Shown here piece after piece: positions 14,888 through 21,861 of a DNA stretch of 28,660 bases. The first letter of the stretch is position 1; every line of letters begins with the position of its first letter. The DNA comes from RGIG4608 sp045125655 (GTDB lineage: Bacteria; Bacillota; Clostridia; Oscillospirales; CAG-272). The stretch is from contig JBGVNP010000087.1 in NCBI GenBank assembly GCA_045125655.1, forward strand, positions 1-28,660, in the 5' to 3' direction. Both the position numbers and the translations under genes were made by a program. The notes below the pieces were generated by a model, which saw only the letters and a list, made by a program, of their open reading frames with translations, was not told the origin of the DNA and searched no databases.

Positions 14888-16069
14888 TTACGCCGATGTT
14901 ACAGTCAAAGTAACAAGGCTGTTCTTGTCTACGACCTTACCGTCTACAATCATAAACGCCTTAGTAATCTTGTCCTCTGTGTCGTTATCTTCGTAGGTCT
15001 TAACGGTTACGTTGAGGTTCGTGTTAAGGGTATAGTCGGCAGGATTGAAGAGAAAAGCAACGACTGTGGCCTCTATAACAGATGCGGAGTAATTAGGCAT
15101 ATACTCGTCAAGAAGAATTACGGAACGACCGAGAAGAACTCTGTCAATTTTGCCGTTAATGCCGTAGTTTACTCTTGCGATAGGCTGACCGTTCTGGTCC
15201 ATCATACTGTAGAACTCCATGAAAGTTTTCTTTGTCATAAACCACTTTGCACTGCCCTCATAAGCGGTCGGGAGTGCGGCTTCCATATCGCAAAGAAGTG
15301 AAAAGCCGAGGGGTTCATCTGTACCGATAACAAGTGCCTGACCGTCGGCGGGTGTTTCCGCAAGAATACCCTTAGGCTTGCCGTTGCCGTCACCGCTTAC
15401 AATAGCCTGCTCTAAAGCCTTAACCATAGCGTTTGCAACGTCATTTACAAACTTGCTCTCAAAGGCAGAAAGTGCCATTGTTTCAACCTCAAGTGTCATA
15501 GATACAGCACATCTGAGCTTGTGGTAAGCAAATGTAACGGTACCGTTTACGCCGTTTTTCTGCACAGCAGATGTTGCACCCTCAGCTACCCAAGAGGCAA
15601 CAGGCTTAACGTCACTCGTTGGGATAGCCACACCGCCCTTGTAAGATGTGCGTGTAACAAGCGGCAAGAGCATACCGATATTTTCAATTTTTTCAACAAT
15701 TTTGTTGAGGACTGTTGTCGGTATCATTACGCCCACATCTGTTGTGGTGGTTACTTCGTTTGTGTATTCCTTTGGGAGTTTTGCACCCTTGATAACGTAG
15801 TTCATAAACGCATTGCGGTACTCTTTTGTTTCGAGGAAATCATTCATTGTTTTATTCGCTCCTTCGCTGTAAATTTCAGGAATTTTGTTTGTGGAATTGC
15901 TCAAAGCATTAAGATTTGCCTGTGCTGTTGCCTGATTTTCAAAATCAGTATCAAGCTGTTCAATCTCTGTCTTAATCTTTTCATAACCTGCAAGGTCGTT
16001 TGTGTTAATAAGCTCCTGTGCCTTGTCGAGCATGGAGTTTCTTTTGTTTATGTAATCTGTCTTTGTCAT
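14888..16069 (-). CDS. Major capsid protein (HK97 fold)
   Basis: This 393-residue protein has the HK97 capsid pattern: an N-terminal helical delta domain (about 1-80, coiled coil) that the protease probably removes, then GVMIPTTVLNKIVEKIEN, SWVAEGATSAVQ, the long spine helix near ALSAFESKFVNDVANAMV, and the SGDGNGKPKGIL loop before the A-domain. It forms the icosahedral shell. No separate scaffold gene is present, which fits use of the delta domain as scaffold. It follows the protease gene with only a single-base overlap. Confidence 0.95.
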   Translation of the reverse strand: MTKTDYINKRNSMLDKAQELINTNDLAGYEKIKTEIEQLDTDFENQATAQANLNALSNSTNKIPEIYSEGANKTMNDFLETKEYRNAFMNYVIKGAKLPKEYTNEVTTTTDVGVMIPTTVLNKIVEKIENIGMLLPLVTRTSYKGGVAIPTSDVKPVASWVAEGATSAVQKNGVNGTVTFAYHKLRCAVSMTLEVETMALSAFESKFVNDVANAMVKALEQAIVSGDGNGKPKGILAETPADGQALVIGTDEPLGFSLLCDMEAALPTAYEGSAKWFMTKKTFMEFYSMMDQNGQPIARVNYGINGKIDRVLLGRSVILLDEYMPNYSASVIEATVVAFLFNPADYTLNTNLNVTVKTYEDNDTEDKITKAFMIVDGKVVDKNSLVTLTVTSA

Positions 16070-16701
16070 TATTTAATCACCCTTCTTAATTTGATTAGGC
16101 TCAATTCAGCCTTTGCTTTTTCGGCTTGATACCTTCGCCGCTGCTCGTCCGTAAGGATTGTGCAGTAGCCGTTTATCAAGACCTCTCTGCCTGCGAGCTT
16201 ATCGCACAAGCCAAGCTCCACCGCCTCTTTAGCCGTGAGCCATGTTTCTTTGTCCATAAGGGCAAGCAACTCATCTTCCGATTTGCCTGTTTTATCGACA
16301 TAAGCTTGGCAAACAGCCTTATCGGATTTTCTGAGCACCTCGCTCTCGTGCCTGAACGCACGGAAGTCGCCGCTTGCAGACGTTGATACGTTGTGTATCA
16401 TTACCATTGATGTTGGACTGATATCACACTCCGCCGCACACATTATCACGCTTGCGGCAGATGCCGCCAAACCCGTGACGTGCATTTTTACAGTGCCTTT
16501 GTACGAGCGGATAGCCGAGTAAATCTCCGTTGCCGAAAAGATTTCGCCGCCGCCCGAGTTAATGTAGATATCAACATCACTGCCGTTAGCGGTATCGAGT
16601 GCCCTTTTGACATCATCGGGGCAGGTGTTCTGCACTCCGTAATAGTCATAAAACGGCTTGTCATCATTCGGAATTATCGTTCCCTTGATGTTTATTTCCA
16701 T
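16069..16701 (-). CDS. Prohead protease (ClpP-type serine protease)
   Basis: This 210-residue protease should mature the prohead by cutting the capsid delta domain. It has the ClpP fold signature IYINSGGGEIFSATEI, nucleophile Ser81 in GLAASAAS, His103 in MVMIHN and likely Asp150 in MDKETWLTAKEA. A GTG at 16710 is possible, but ATG at 16701 is preferred because GGAGGTGA ends about 6 bases before it. Its start lies within the last codons of the portal gene, an overlap of 38 bases. Confidence 0.92.
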   Translation of the reverse strand: MEINIKGTIIPNDDKPFYDYYGVQNTCPDDVKRALDTANGSDVDIYINSGGGEIFSATEIYSAIRSYKGTVKMHVTGLAASAASVIMCAAECDISPTSMVMIHNVSTSASGDFRAFRHESEVLRKSDKAVCQAYVDKTGKSEDELLALMDKETWLTAKEAVELGLCDKLAGREVLINGYCTILTDEQRRRYQAEKAKAELSLIKLRRVIK

Positions 16702-17860
16702 TATTCTCACCTCCCTCCGCTGTCGGTCGTGTATCTAATCTTCTGATTGGTTTATCGCCACCCTCAACAGGAGCAAGGTTGAATATTGCTCGCCATTCGT
16801 TAGGTGTCAACGCACCACGGTCAACCATTTGCAAGAAATTTAACTTTGTGCTTATTGTTGCACAGCTTAGATTAGATGCCTCAAAGATAATCCTATTGCC
16901 GTAATTGCGTTTTTTGCGTGTAAATAGCTTTCGTGTAAATTCATTAGCAAGGTCAATCGCTATCGGCTCAATGTTATTTTCATAGAATGAGTTCCACTCG
17001 TCCTCGGTGTACTCACTTTGAACGATTTTCTTATTGATGCCGAAAAGACTGTAAATACGGTCGTTAATGCTGTTCATTACGTCGAAATTCGGTACATAGT
17101 CATTAGCCTTAATCTGCTGAATATCAGCCTTTGCGTCCGTTGCGGCAACACCGCTTGTAGCATTTGAAGTGTCAAGATACATCTGAGCAAATTCCTCAGC
17201 ATTCCTGCGGATGTCCTCAGGGCGAAGTGCCTGTGTATATTTGATAAGCCACTTAACTACGTTACTGTTTTTGATAGCCTTGACAATGCCTGTGTCAATA
17301 GTTCCGCTGATGTTCAGCAGCGGTGCAAGTATCGGCATTAGAGCGTTGCCGAAAATATCATTGTCGCAGTAATCCGTCCGTAAATGGATAACATCGTCAT
17401 AGCTGTATGTATAAGTCTTGCCGTTTTCAAGTGTGAATTTAAGATATAAAGCAGAGTGCTGATACACCGCCTCTACGTTAATCGCAGGAAGCGGAAAAAT
17501 CTCCGTAGGATAGCCGTTCGTATCTCGGACTATCAAGGCAAAAGCATTACGGTTAAGCATTAGCTGAGCCGTCATTTTTTCAAGTAGCTTTTGCATACTC
17601 ATCAGCGGATTTGGATTTTCCAAAAGGACTTTTATGTACGGCTCAGGGTTCGTTTTTACATCGCCCTTTGTTTCAAAGATATGCTTACCAACGAGCTTAC
17701 CCACCGCCTTGACATAAGGTGCAATGCACGCTCGGACGATATCGGACTCGTATATTTTGCCATTCCAAAAGTAAGTACCGTTGCCCCTCTCGGTCACAAG
17801 CTGATATTTTGTAAGTGTATCTGATTTTTGGTTTTTAAAAATTTTCTTAAATATGTTCAA
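16664..17860 (-). CDS. Portal protein (HK97 family)
   Basis: This 398-residue protein matches the HK97-type portal family: N-terminal SDIVRACIAPYVKAVGKLVG, NRNAFALIVRDTNGYPTEIF, the HLRTDYCDNDIFG segment and NRIIFEASNLS-like C-terminal core, ending in a polar tail. It forms the twelve-subunit channel for DNA entry. The start is TTG at 17860 (TTG AAC ATA), supported by AAGGCGGTGA upstream. It lies between the large terminase and protease genes as expected. Confidence 0.93.
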   Translation of the reverse strand: MNIFKKIFKNQKSDTLTKYQLVTERGNGTYFWNGKIYESDIVRACIAPYVKAVGKLVGKHIFETKGDVKTNPEPYIKVLLENPNPLMSMQKLLEKMTAQLMLNRNAFALIVRDTNGYPTEIFPLPAINVEAVYQHSALYLKFTLENGKTYTYSYDDVIHLRTDYCDNDIFGNALMPILAPLLNISGTIDTGIVKAIKNSNVVKWLIKYTQALRPEDIRRNAEEFAQMYLDTSNATSGVAATDAKADIQQIKANDYVPNFDVMNSINDRIYSLFGINKKIVQSEYTEDEWNSFYENNIEPIAIDLANEFTRKLFTRKKRNYGNRIIFEASNLSCATISTKLNFLQMVDRGALTPNEWRAIFNLAPVEGGDKPIRRLDTRPTAEGGENNGNKHQGNDNSE

Positions 17861-17875
17861 TTTTTCACCGCCTTT

Positions 17876-19534
17876 CTAAATAATGCTTAAATAATTATCT
17901 CGTTTATTCAAATAAACCACATAAGCGTCAAGCAAAGCCGCCGTGCCGTCTATTCTCTGTGTTTGTGCGTCTGTTTTACAAGGCTGAATATTGCCGTTGA
18001 TATCGGTCTTAACATCTGTATTGAGTAAGCACCATAAGTCAATCGGGTTATCATCATAGACAATTCGTTTTGCTTGCAAGTCGGCTTTTAGATTTTTCAT
18101 AGGCTCAGAAAGAGTAATTACACCCTGTCGCACCGGGATAAGCACCGACCGACCAAACTCCTGCTCAAAGGCTCTAAGTAGCTCATCGGAAATGTGCCAA
18201 GGGTCATAGCCTATGCACATTGGGTAGATGTCGTCATTATCTCTGATTTCGCAAAACCAATCGAGAAATACTCTCTTGTCAACCTTGTTACCGGGATATG
18301 CTCTCATTAGTCCTTGACTAATCCACAAATCATAAGGCACGTGGTCACGTCCGTCACGATTACCCTTTTTGTTTTGCTCGTCAATAACTCGTTGCGGTAT
18401 CCAGTACATAGACTTGACGTAGATTTTATCGTCATTAGGTCTTTGAAAAATCGCCTTTGCAGCATTAAGGTCAACGCTGTCTGCACCGTCAAAGCCACCG
18501 ATAAAATACCTGAATTTATGCTTCGGGATTTTTTCATCATTGAAAGCCTCGTCATAAGTAAGCCACCTACTTTGTGGATTTTCTTTAAGGTTAAAATCCT
18601 TAACCATTACCGTCGGCTTAAAGCTCGGGTCATTCTTCGCTTTACTTACCATTTGACGTAGATAATCAAAGGATTTTATCGTTCCCAGCCCCGGGTTAGC
18701 CTTTATCCACATATCTTCTTTATCCCATTCCTCAGGGCTGTCAAGCTCATAGATAAAGGGCAGATAATGTTCATCTTTAACCGTGCCGGCAATAATCTTT
18801 GACGCATACTCATACTGTGCATCAAAAATGCCATTTCTTACAAATCCGTTGGTCGTTATGGTAAACAAAACAGGCTGTGAGCGTGCACCCATAGCCTGTT
18901 TGATTAAATCGTATAAATCTCTGTTTTTTATGGCGGCAAGCTCATCAATAACACCGCAATGCACGTCCAAACCGTCAAGGTTCCCAGTTTCGCTCGCCAA
19001 AGCCTTAATAAAGCCGAAATTATAGGCAAAATATAAGTCACTCGCTCTCTTGCGGATATGCTTCCGCAGGAACGGTGACTTTTGAATCATTTTATAGCAG
19101 GCATTAAAGCCGAGTGTTGCTTGCTCTCGCTGAGTAGCAAGGTTGTAAATCTGAGGTGAACCCTCGCCGTCATTACACAGCATATCAATTTCAACCGAGC
19201 CTGTTTCGGAGGTCTTTCCGTTTTTTCTACCCTCGATAATAAGACACTCGTTGTACTGCCGTTTGTCGGTATCGTCAACAAAGCCAAACAAAGCTTGAAG
19301 TCGTGCCTTTTGAAACAGCTCCATTTTAAACGGCTGACCCATTTTTTCACCAGAGGGATAACAACAGAAATTTTCAATAAAATTGATATGCCTATTTGCA
19401 ATCTCATAATCAAAATGGTATTGCTCAGGCTTTACAAAGGCATTGAGCATTCGCTCTGACTGCCGTTTCATTTTTTCACAAGCTATGATTTTGCCGTCAT
19501 AGATTGCGGTGAAATACTCCTCAAACTCCGTCAT
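17876..19534 (-). CDS. terL: Terminase large subunit
   Basis: This 552-residue protein is the packaging ATPase/nuclease of the HK97-like Terminase_1 family. The Walker A-like motif is EGRKNGKT (101-108), Walker B is GVIDELAA (acidic pair Asp197-Glu198), and the nuclease domain begins near FIGGFDGADSVDLNAAKAIF with its aspartates. It is full length and intact. Its ATG overlaps the end of the small subunit gene by 4 bases. With an HNH gene just upstream, it is likely to cut at a cos site. Confidence 0.95.
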   Translation of the reverse strand: MTEFEEYFTAIYDGKIIACEKMKRQSERMLNAFVKPEQYHFDYEIANRHINFIENFCCYPSGEKMGQPFKMELFQKARLQALFGFVDDTDKRQYNECLIIEGRKNGKTSETGSVEIDMLCNDGEGSPQIYNLATQREQATLGFNACYKMIQKSPFLRKHIRKRASDLYFAYNFGFIKALASETGNLDGLDVHCGVIDELAAIKNRDLYDLIKQAMGARSQPVLFTITTNGFVRNGIFDAQYEYASKIIAGTVKDEHYLPFIYELDSPEEWDKEDMWIKANPGLGTIKSFDYLRQMVSKAKNDPSFKPTVMVKDFNLKENPQSRWLTYDEAFNDEKIPKHKFRYFIGGFDGADSVDLNAAKAIFQRPNDDKIYVKSMYWIPQRVIDEQNKKGNRDGRDHVPYDLWISQGLMRAYPGNKVDKRVFLDWFCEIRDNDDIYPMCIGYDPWHISDELLRAFEQEFGRSVLIPVRQGVITLSEPMKNLKADLQAKRIVYDDNPIDLWCLLNTDVKTDINGNIQPCKTDAQTQRIDGTAALLDAYVVYLNKRDNYLSII

Positions 19535-19893
19535 TTAGCACCACCGCCCGAAATAAAGGCAATAAATGGGTCCGTCTCTGCTCTTTCCTCGGCAGGCAAA
19601 AGGTCTGTGAGCTGTTTGATAATTTTTTGATAAGATGTGTTGAGGGAATTGTACAAGTCCGCAACAGGTCTTTTCCTGTCGTAAGGCTCTTGATTTCCTT
19701 GTGAGAATTTCTCTGTCAATCCATTTTCTAAGATGTCTGTTTCGCAGTCCTCAAGAGTAACTCTCATATATGCCGCACGCTGGATTAAGCCCTGTGCGGC
19801 TTTTAATTTTTTCTCATTCTTTAAATCGCCATAGACTTTGATTAATCTGCGTTCCTCAGCCTTAATTCTTTCTTCTTTCGTTTTCTCTTTCAT
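19531..19893 (-). CDS. terS: Terminase small subunit (P27 family)
   Basis: This 120-residue protein fits the P27-type small terminase: a basic, charged N-terminus, a helical region with AAYMRVTLEDCETDI, and the family's Y-x-x-L-x-x-x-Y-x-K-I-x-K-Q-L-x-x-L-L-P ending. It recognises the packaging site on DNA. AAGGAGG lies 8 bases before the ATG. The 123-bp non-coding gap upstream, up to the HNH gene, holds a G-rich inverted repeat that could be its target. Confidence 0.88.
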   Translation of the reverse strand: MKEKTKEERIKAEERRLIKVYGDLKNEKKLKAAQGLIQRAAYMRVTLEDCETDILENGLTEKFSQGNQEPYDRKRPVADLYNSLNTSYQKIIKQLTDLLPAEERAETDPFIAFISGGGAK

Positions 19894-19940
19894 ACTTCTG
19901 CCTCCTTTCCGCAGAATTTCAATATATTTTCGCCACTTTT

Positions 19941-19991
19941 GGGGAGGGGTGGACTGCAGAACCTCGTGCGTTAAAATTCACCTCCCTCCCC
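19941..19991. other. Candidate cos / terminase recognition region
   Basis: GGGGAGGGGTG (19941-19951) faces CACCTCCCTCCCC (19979-19991) as an imperfect inverted repeat. It lies in the only real gap of the packaging module, between the HNH and small terminase genes, where HNH-encoding cos phages usually carry their cohesive-end site. A C-rich run follows in the HNH 3' end (near 20027-20034). The exact nicks cannot be read from sequence. Confidence 0.35.
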
Positions 19992-20016
19992 TCGGTCTCC
20001 CATATATCAAGATTTT

Positions 20017-20319
20017 TCAATCACAGGGGGGCGGTATCACACGACCATCAGCTCCGATTTGCGTTTTCATTCGGCTACCAAAGTGTTCATCATTATGGCA
20101 GTCGTGGCAAACATATTCTAAATTGCTATGATTTAGCGTGATATTTGGATTGTTAATATTCTTAGGTGTTAAGTGTACCTTATGATGAACTATGTACCCA
20201 GGTGCAGTATAGCACCGCTGACACAAGCCACCGTCAATTATTATTCGTTCGGCAATGAATGCTTGTCTGCATCTCTGCCAAGTCTTTGATTTGTAAAAGT
20301 GTTTTGCAAATTCTTTCAT
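20017..20319 (-). CDS. HNH endonuclease next to terminase
   Basis: This 100-residue nuclease has a zinc-binding pair CQRC (33-36) and CHDCH (71-75), the catalytic HH at 45-46 in YIVHHKVHLTP, and Asn66 in NLEYVC, the standard HNH arrangement. Phage HNH proteins encoded beside terminase work with it in cutting DNA at cos. ATG at 20319 is chosen because AGAGGAAG lies just upstream; a longer frame reaches into the terminator. The protein ends VIPPPCD, encoded by a C-rich run. It is the first gene after a strong terminator. Confidence 0.92.
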   Translation of the reverse strand: MKEFAKHFYKSKTWQRCRQAFIAERIIIDGGLCQRCYTAPGYIVHHKVHLTPKNINNPNITLNHSNLEYVCHDCHNDEHFGSRMKTQIGADGRVIPPPCD

Positions 20320-20343
20320 AACTTCCTCTTTAAAAATGAGCAT

Positions 20344-20376
20344 AAAAAATGCCGACAATACTAAATATTATCGGCA
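20344..20376 (-). terminator. Strong terminator between early and late regions
   Basis: On the - strand TGCCGATAATA (20376-20366) pairs with TATTGTCGGCA (20360-20350) around a 5-nt loop, 11 bp with one G-U, followed by six T (20349-20344). It stands only about 25 bases before the HNH start, so late transcription must either begin downstream of it or pass it by antitermination. Confidence 0.82.
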
Positions 20377-20405
20377 AAAAAATATTTTATTTTTATAAAA
20401 AAGTG

Positions 20406-20434
20406 TTGACAAGCACGGTTAGTCGTGCTATAAT
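20406..20434 (+). promoter_or_regulatory. Consensus promoter with spacer operator for the micropeptide cassette
   Basis: TTGACA (20406-20411), 17 bp, TATAAT (20429-20434). AGCACG (20412-20417) and CGTGCT (20424-20429) form an inverted repeat inside and touching the boxes. The layout, including the downstream ATATATACA and GAGGTGAG ribosome site, parallels the hicAB promoter. The XRE protein encoded downstream is the obvious candidate binder. Confidence 0.82.
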
Positions 20435-20460
20435 ATATACATAGAGAGGAGGTGAGTAAG

Positions 20461-20589
20461 ATGATAAACAAATGGGCTGAAAAAACAAAAGAGCTTAACA
20501 AGCTGGTGGAACAACTTGAAAAGCTCTTCATCAAGATAATATCCTTAGTCGGCTGGATAATTATTTTGATTGAACTGATTAAGCAATAG
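20461..20589 (+). CDS. 42-residue membrane micropeptide (candidate toxin)
   Basis: ATG at 20461 has GGAGGTGAG upstream and follows a perfect promoter, so it is very likely translated. The peptide has a charged amphipathic N-terminal half (EKTKELNKLVEQLEK) and a hydrophobic C-terminal helix (FIKIISLVGWIIILIELI, about 23-40), ending KQ. Small amphipathic-plus-hydrophobic peptides of this size occur among type I toxins and phage holin-like or superinfection proteins. A facing - strand promoter could make an antisense RNA across it. I recognise no specific family. Confidence 0.7.
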   Translation: MINKWAEKTKELNKLVEQLEKLFIKIISLVGWIIILIELIKQ

Positions 20590-20602
20590 CTTAGTTGCCA
20601 AC

Positions 20603-20626
20603 GACTACAGGGTAAAACCTGTAGTC
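20603..20626. repeat. Perfect 9-bp hairpin after the first micropeptide gene
   Basis: GACTACAGG and CCTGTAGTC enclose a 6-nt loop. A second small palindrome AGGCT-C-AGCCT (20629-20639) follows. Neither is followed by a U tract. They lie in the stretch transcribed from both sides (the + strand cassette promoter and the - strand promoter), so they could be the pairing hairpin of a sense-antisense RNA pair. Confidence 0.6.
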
Positions 20627-20640
20627 CGAGGCTCAGCCTA

Positions 20641-20669
20641 ATTCTATCATACGTTTGTCACAACGTCAA
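20641..20669 (-). promoter_or_regulatory. - strand promoter facing the micropeptide cassette
   Basis: On the - strand TTGACG (20669-20664), 17-bp spacer, TAGAAT (20646-20641): one mismatch in each box. Transcription would start near 20634, run antisense to the 42-residue gene and reach the terminator at 20344-20376 after about 290 nt. It may make an antisense antitoxin RNA or be the late promoter of the phage. Confidence 0.55.
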
Positions 20670-20670
20670 T

Positions 20671-20778
20671 ATGAAAAAAGAACTTTTTAAATTAATTATT
20701 AAAATTTTGGAATTGATTGGTATAATTGCATTTCTTATTGCGATTATATTATTCATTCTCAACGGAGGCATTAAATGA
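20671..20778 (+). CDS. 35-residue hydrophobic peptide
   Basis: The frame encodes a lysine-flanked single membrane helix (KKELFKLIIKILELIGIIAF then LIAIILFIL) and ends NGGIK. Its TGA overlaps the ATG of the XRE gene (ATGA), a typical coupled arrangement that supports it as real. Against that, no Shine-Dalgarno sequence lies before its ATG, which is directly next to the -35 box of the opposing promoter. It may be a second toxin-like peptide or a small membrane partner of the regulator. Confidence 0.5.
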   Translation: MKKELFKLIIKILELIGIIAFLIAIILFILNGGIK

Positions 20779-20963
20779 ATTTAAAACAAATTCGCACTGA
20801 CAAAGGACTTTCAGTTCCTAAGTTAGTTGAGCTTTCAGGAGTTCCCCGCCGTACTATTCAGGATATAGAAAAGAACGGCGATTGTAAGGTATCGACAGCT
20901 ATCAAGCTCGTCGACGCTTTAGAGGTCACACTTGATGAACTTTGCAGAACACAACAAGAATAA
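20775..20963 (+). CDS. Small XRE-family HTH regulator
   Basis: This 62-residue protein is little more than a Cro/CI-type helix-turn-helix: LKQIRTDKGLSVPKLVELSG, recognition helix near VPRRTIQDIEKN, then AIKLVDALEVTLDELC. GGAGG precedes its ATG, which overlaps the stop of the 35-residue frame. It is the last gene of a + strand cassette inside - strand operons and probably controls the palindromic promoter at 20406-20434. It is too small and wrongly placed to be the main CI repressor. Confidence 0.85.
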   Translation: MNLKQIRTDKGLSVPKLVELSGVPRRTIQDIEKNGDCKVSTAIKLVDALEVTLDELCRTQQE

Positions 20964-20975
20964 TCACTAAGTTAG

Positions 20976-21007
20976 TACCGCTCTCGTTTTGAGGGCGGTA
21001 TTTCTTT
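20976..21007 (+). terminator. Terminator of the micropeptide/XRE cassette
   Basis: TACCGCTCTC (20976-20985) pairs with GAGGGCGGTA (20991-21000), 10 bp with one G-U, followed by TTTCTTT on the + strand. It ends the cassette transcript. Confidence 0.75.
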
Positions 21008-21014
21008 ACAACAC

Positions 21015-21037
21015 AAAACCGCCCTGAAACAGGACGG
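21015..21037 (-). terminator. Terminator of the early operon, - strand
   Basis: CCGUCCUG (21037-21030) pairs with CAGGGCGG (21026-21019) around UUU on the - strand, followed by four U. The stem sequence is the same as in the terminator at 1407-1439. On the + strand it is followed by a T5 run after a short gap, so it may work both ways. Confidence 0.6.
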
Positions 21038-21062
21038 CTCGTGTTTTTAGGAGTACATCAAA

Positions 21063-21390
21063 ATGCGTATAGCCAAATGGAGAAAAAATCAAACTATCAC
21101 GTGGTGGTAAGAACAAGAGTTGCACTTGCATAAACCCGATTAAAAGTCGGGGGCTTTACTGTTAAGCTATCTCACCGTAAAAACTCTTGGTGTCGTTACT
21201 TCCCTGATAGTGGGAGAATTACTGCCAAAAGTTTAAGTTAATGTCCCTCTCCGAGGCACGTCGAAGAGAGGTGCGGAGGGTCCTATCTGGTTGTAACAAT
21301 CGTCGGCGGAGGAGGTAACCGTGGTGCGGTCAAAAGTCCTCGGGGGATATTTGATTGGTTATCTCGCTTCCGCCCTATTGCTACGATACT
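21063..21390. other. Dense secondary structure without a clear gene; possible structured RNA
   Basis: Inverted repeats are packed here: CAAGAGTT (21114-21121) with AACTCTTG (21182-21189); CCCGA/TCGGG (21136-21153); TTCCC/GGGAG (21200-21216); CTCC-GCAC/GTGC-GGAG (about 21248-21278); GAGGTAACC (21312-21320) with GGTTATCTC (21357-21365), enclosed by GGCGGA/TCCGCC (21305-21310, 21369-21374). Two stems need G-U pairs that exist only on the + strand. Only a 15-codon frame (21063-21110, ribosome site TAGGAG, ending Trp-Trp) could be coding. I recognise no RNA family; the whole 20964-21396 gap otherwise holds terminators. Confidence 0.5.
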
Positions 21391-21396
21391 ATTTTA

Positions 21397-21861
21397 CTAC
21401 TTTTTGGACTGCCATTCACTGACATTTACTGACACGCATTTTAGTGCCTCGCCGTGAATACGGTATATCTGTCTCGCACTATAATTCATTTCGCCCGCAA
21501 TGCCCTTAATGTATTCCCCTGTTTTAGTATCAAAATGACTCTCCCAATCTTGAAACAGCAGATACCGTCTTTCCAGTACCTCTCGCTGAACGGGGTCGGG
21601 TACTGCTTGTATTGTTTTTTCAATTTTCAGCCTTGCTTCAACAAGACTGTCTATAAGCTCATCTGCTTTCTGCTCGTATTCAATCACTTTGCAAACAGCT
21701 TCGCCTAATCTATCATTGCTCCCACCGCCCTTTACACCGACATCGTCAATCTGCTGACTTTTGCCGTAAAGGCTCTCTCTCAGCTTTTTGGCTTTAGCAA
21801 GCGTTAAATCTATTCTTCGGTCGATTATGTAGGCTTGATTTAGGTACTCCTTTGCCGTCAC
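21397..21861 (-). CDS. DUF1492 / ArpU-like late transcription regulator
   Basis: This 154-residue protein fits the DUF1492 family of phage regulators: N-terminal TAKEYLNQAYIIDRRIDLTL, a helical middle with DELIDSLVEARLKIEKTI, then a sigma-region-4-like end with LERRYLLFQDWE and AGEMNYSARQIYRIHGEAL as HTH. It probably switches on late genes. It is the last gene of the early operon, just before the regulatory island. The GTG start at 21861 overlaps the preceding gene by 4 bases. Activator or antiterminator action cannot be decided from sequence. Confidence 0.82.
   Translation of the reverse strand: MTAKEYLNQAYIIDRRIDLTLAKAKKLRESLYGKSQQIDDVGVKGGGSNDRLGEAVCKVIEYEQKADELIDSLVEARLKIEKTIQAVPDPVQREVLERRYLLFQDWESHFDTKTGEYIKGIAGEMNYSARQIYRIHGEALKCVSVNVSEWQSKK

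Noticed and set aside
15521..16129. Cysteine-rich + strand frame opposite the capsid gene
   Set aside because: The Cys/Leu bias is a shadow of the capsid codons on the other strand; no start signal.
20775..20963. XRE protein as the main lysogeny repressor
   Set aside because: It lacks a C-terminal dimerisation or peptidase domain and lies between early and late operons instead of beside int or the early promoter.
21063..21110. Trp-Trp leader as a tryptophan attenuator
   Set aside because: No tryptophan gene follows and the region faces a convergent phage gene; kept only as a weak observation.
21041..21396. Retron or diversity-generating element as source of the structured region
   Set aside because: No reverse transcriptase gene and no template/variable repeat pair are present in the window.
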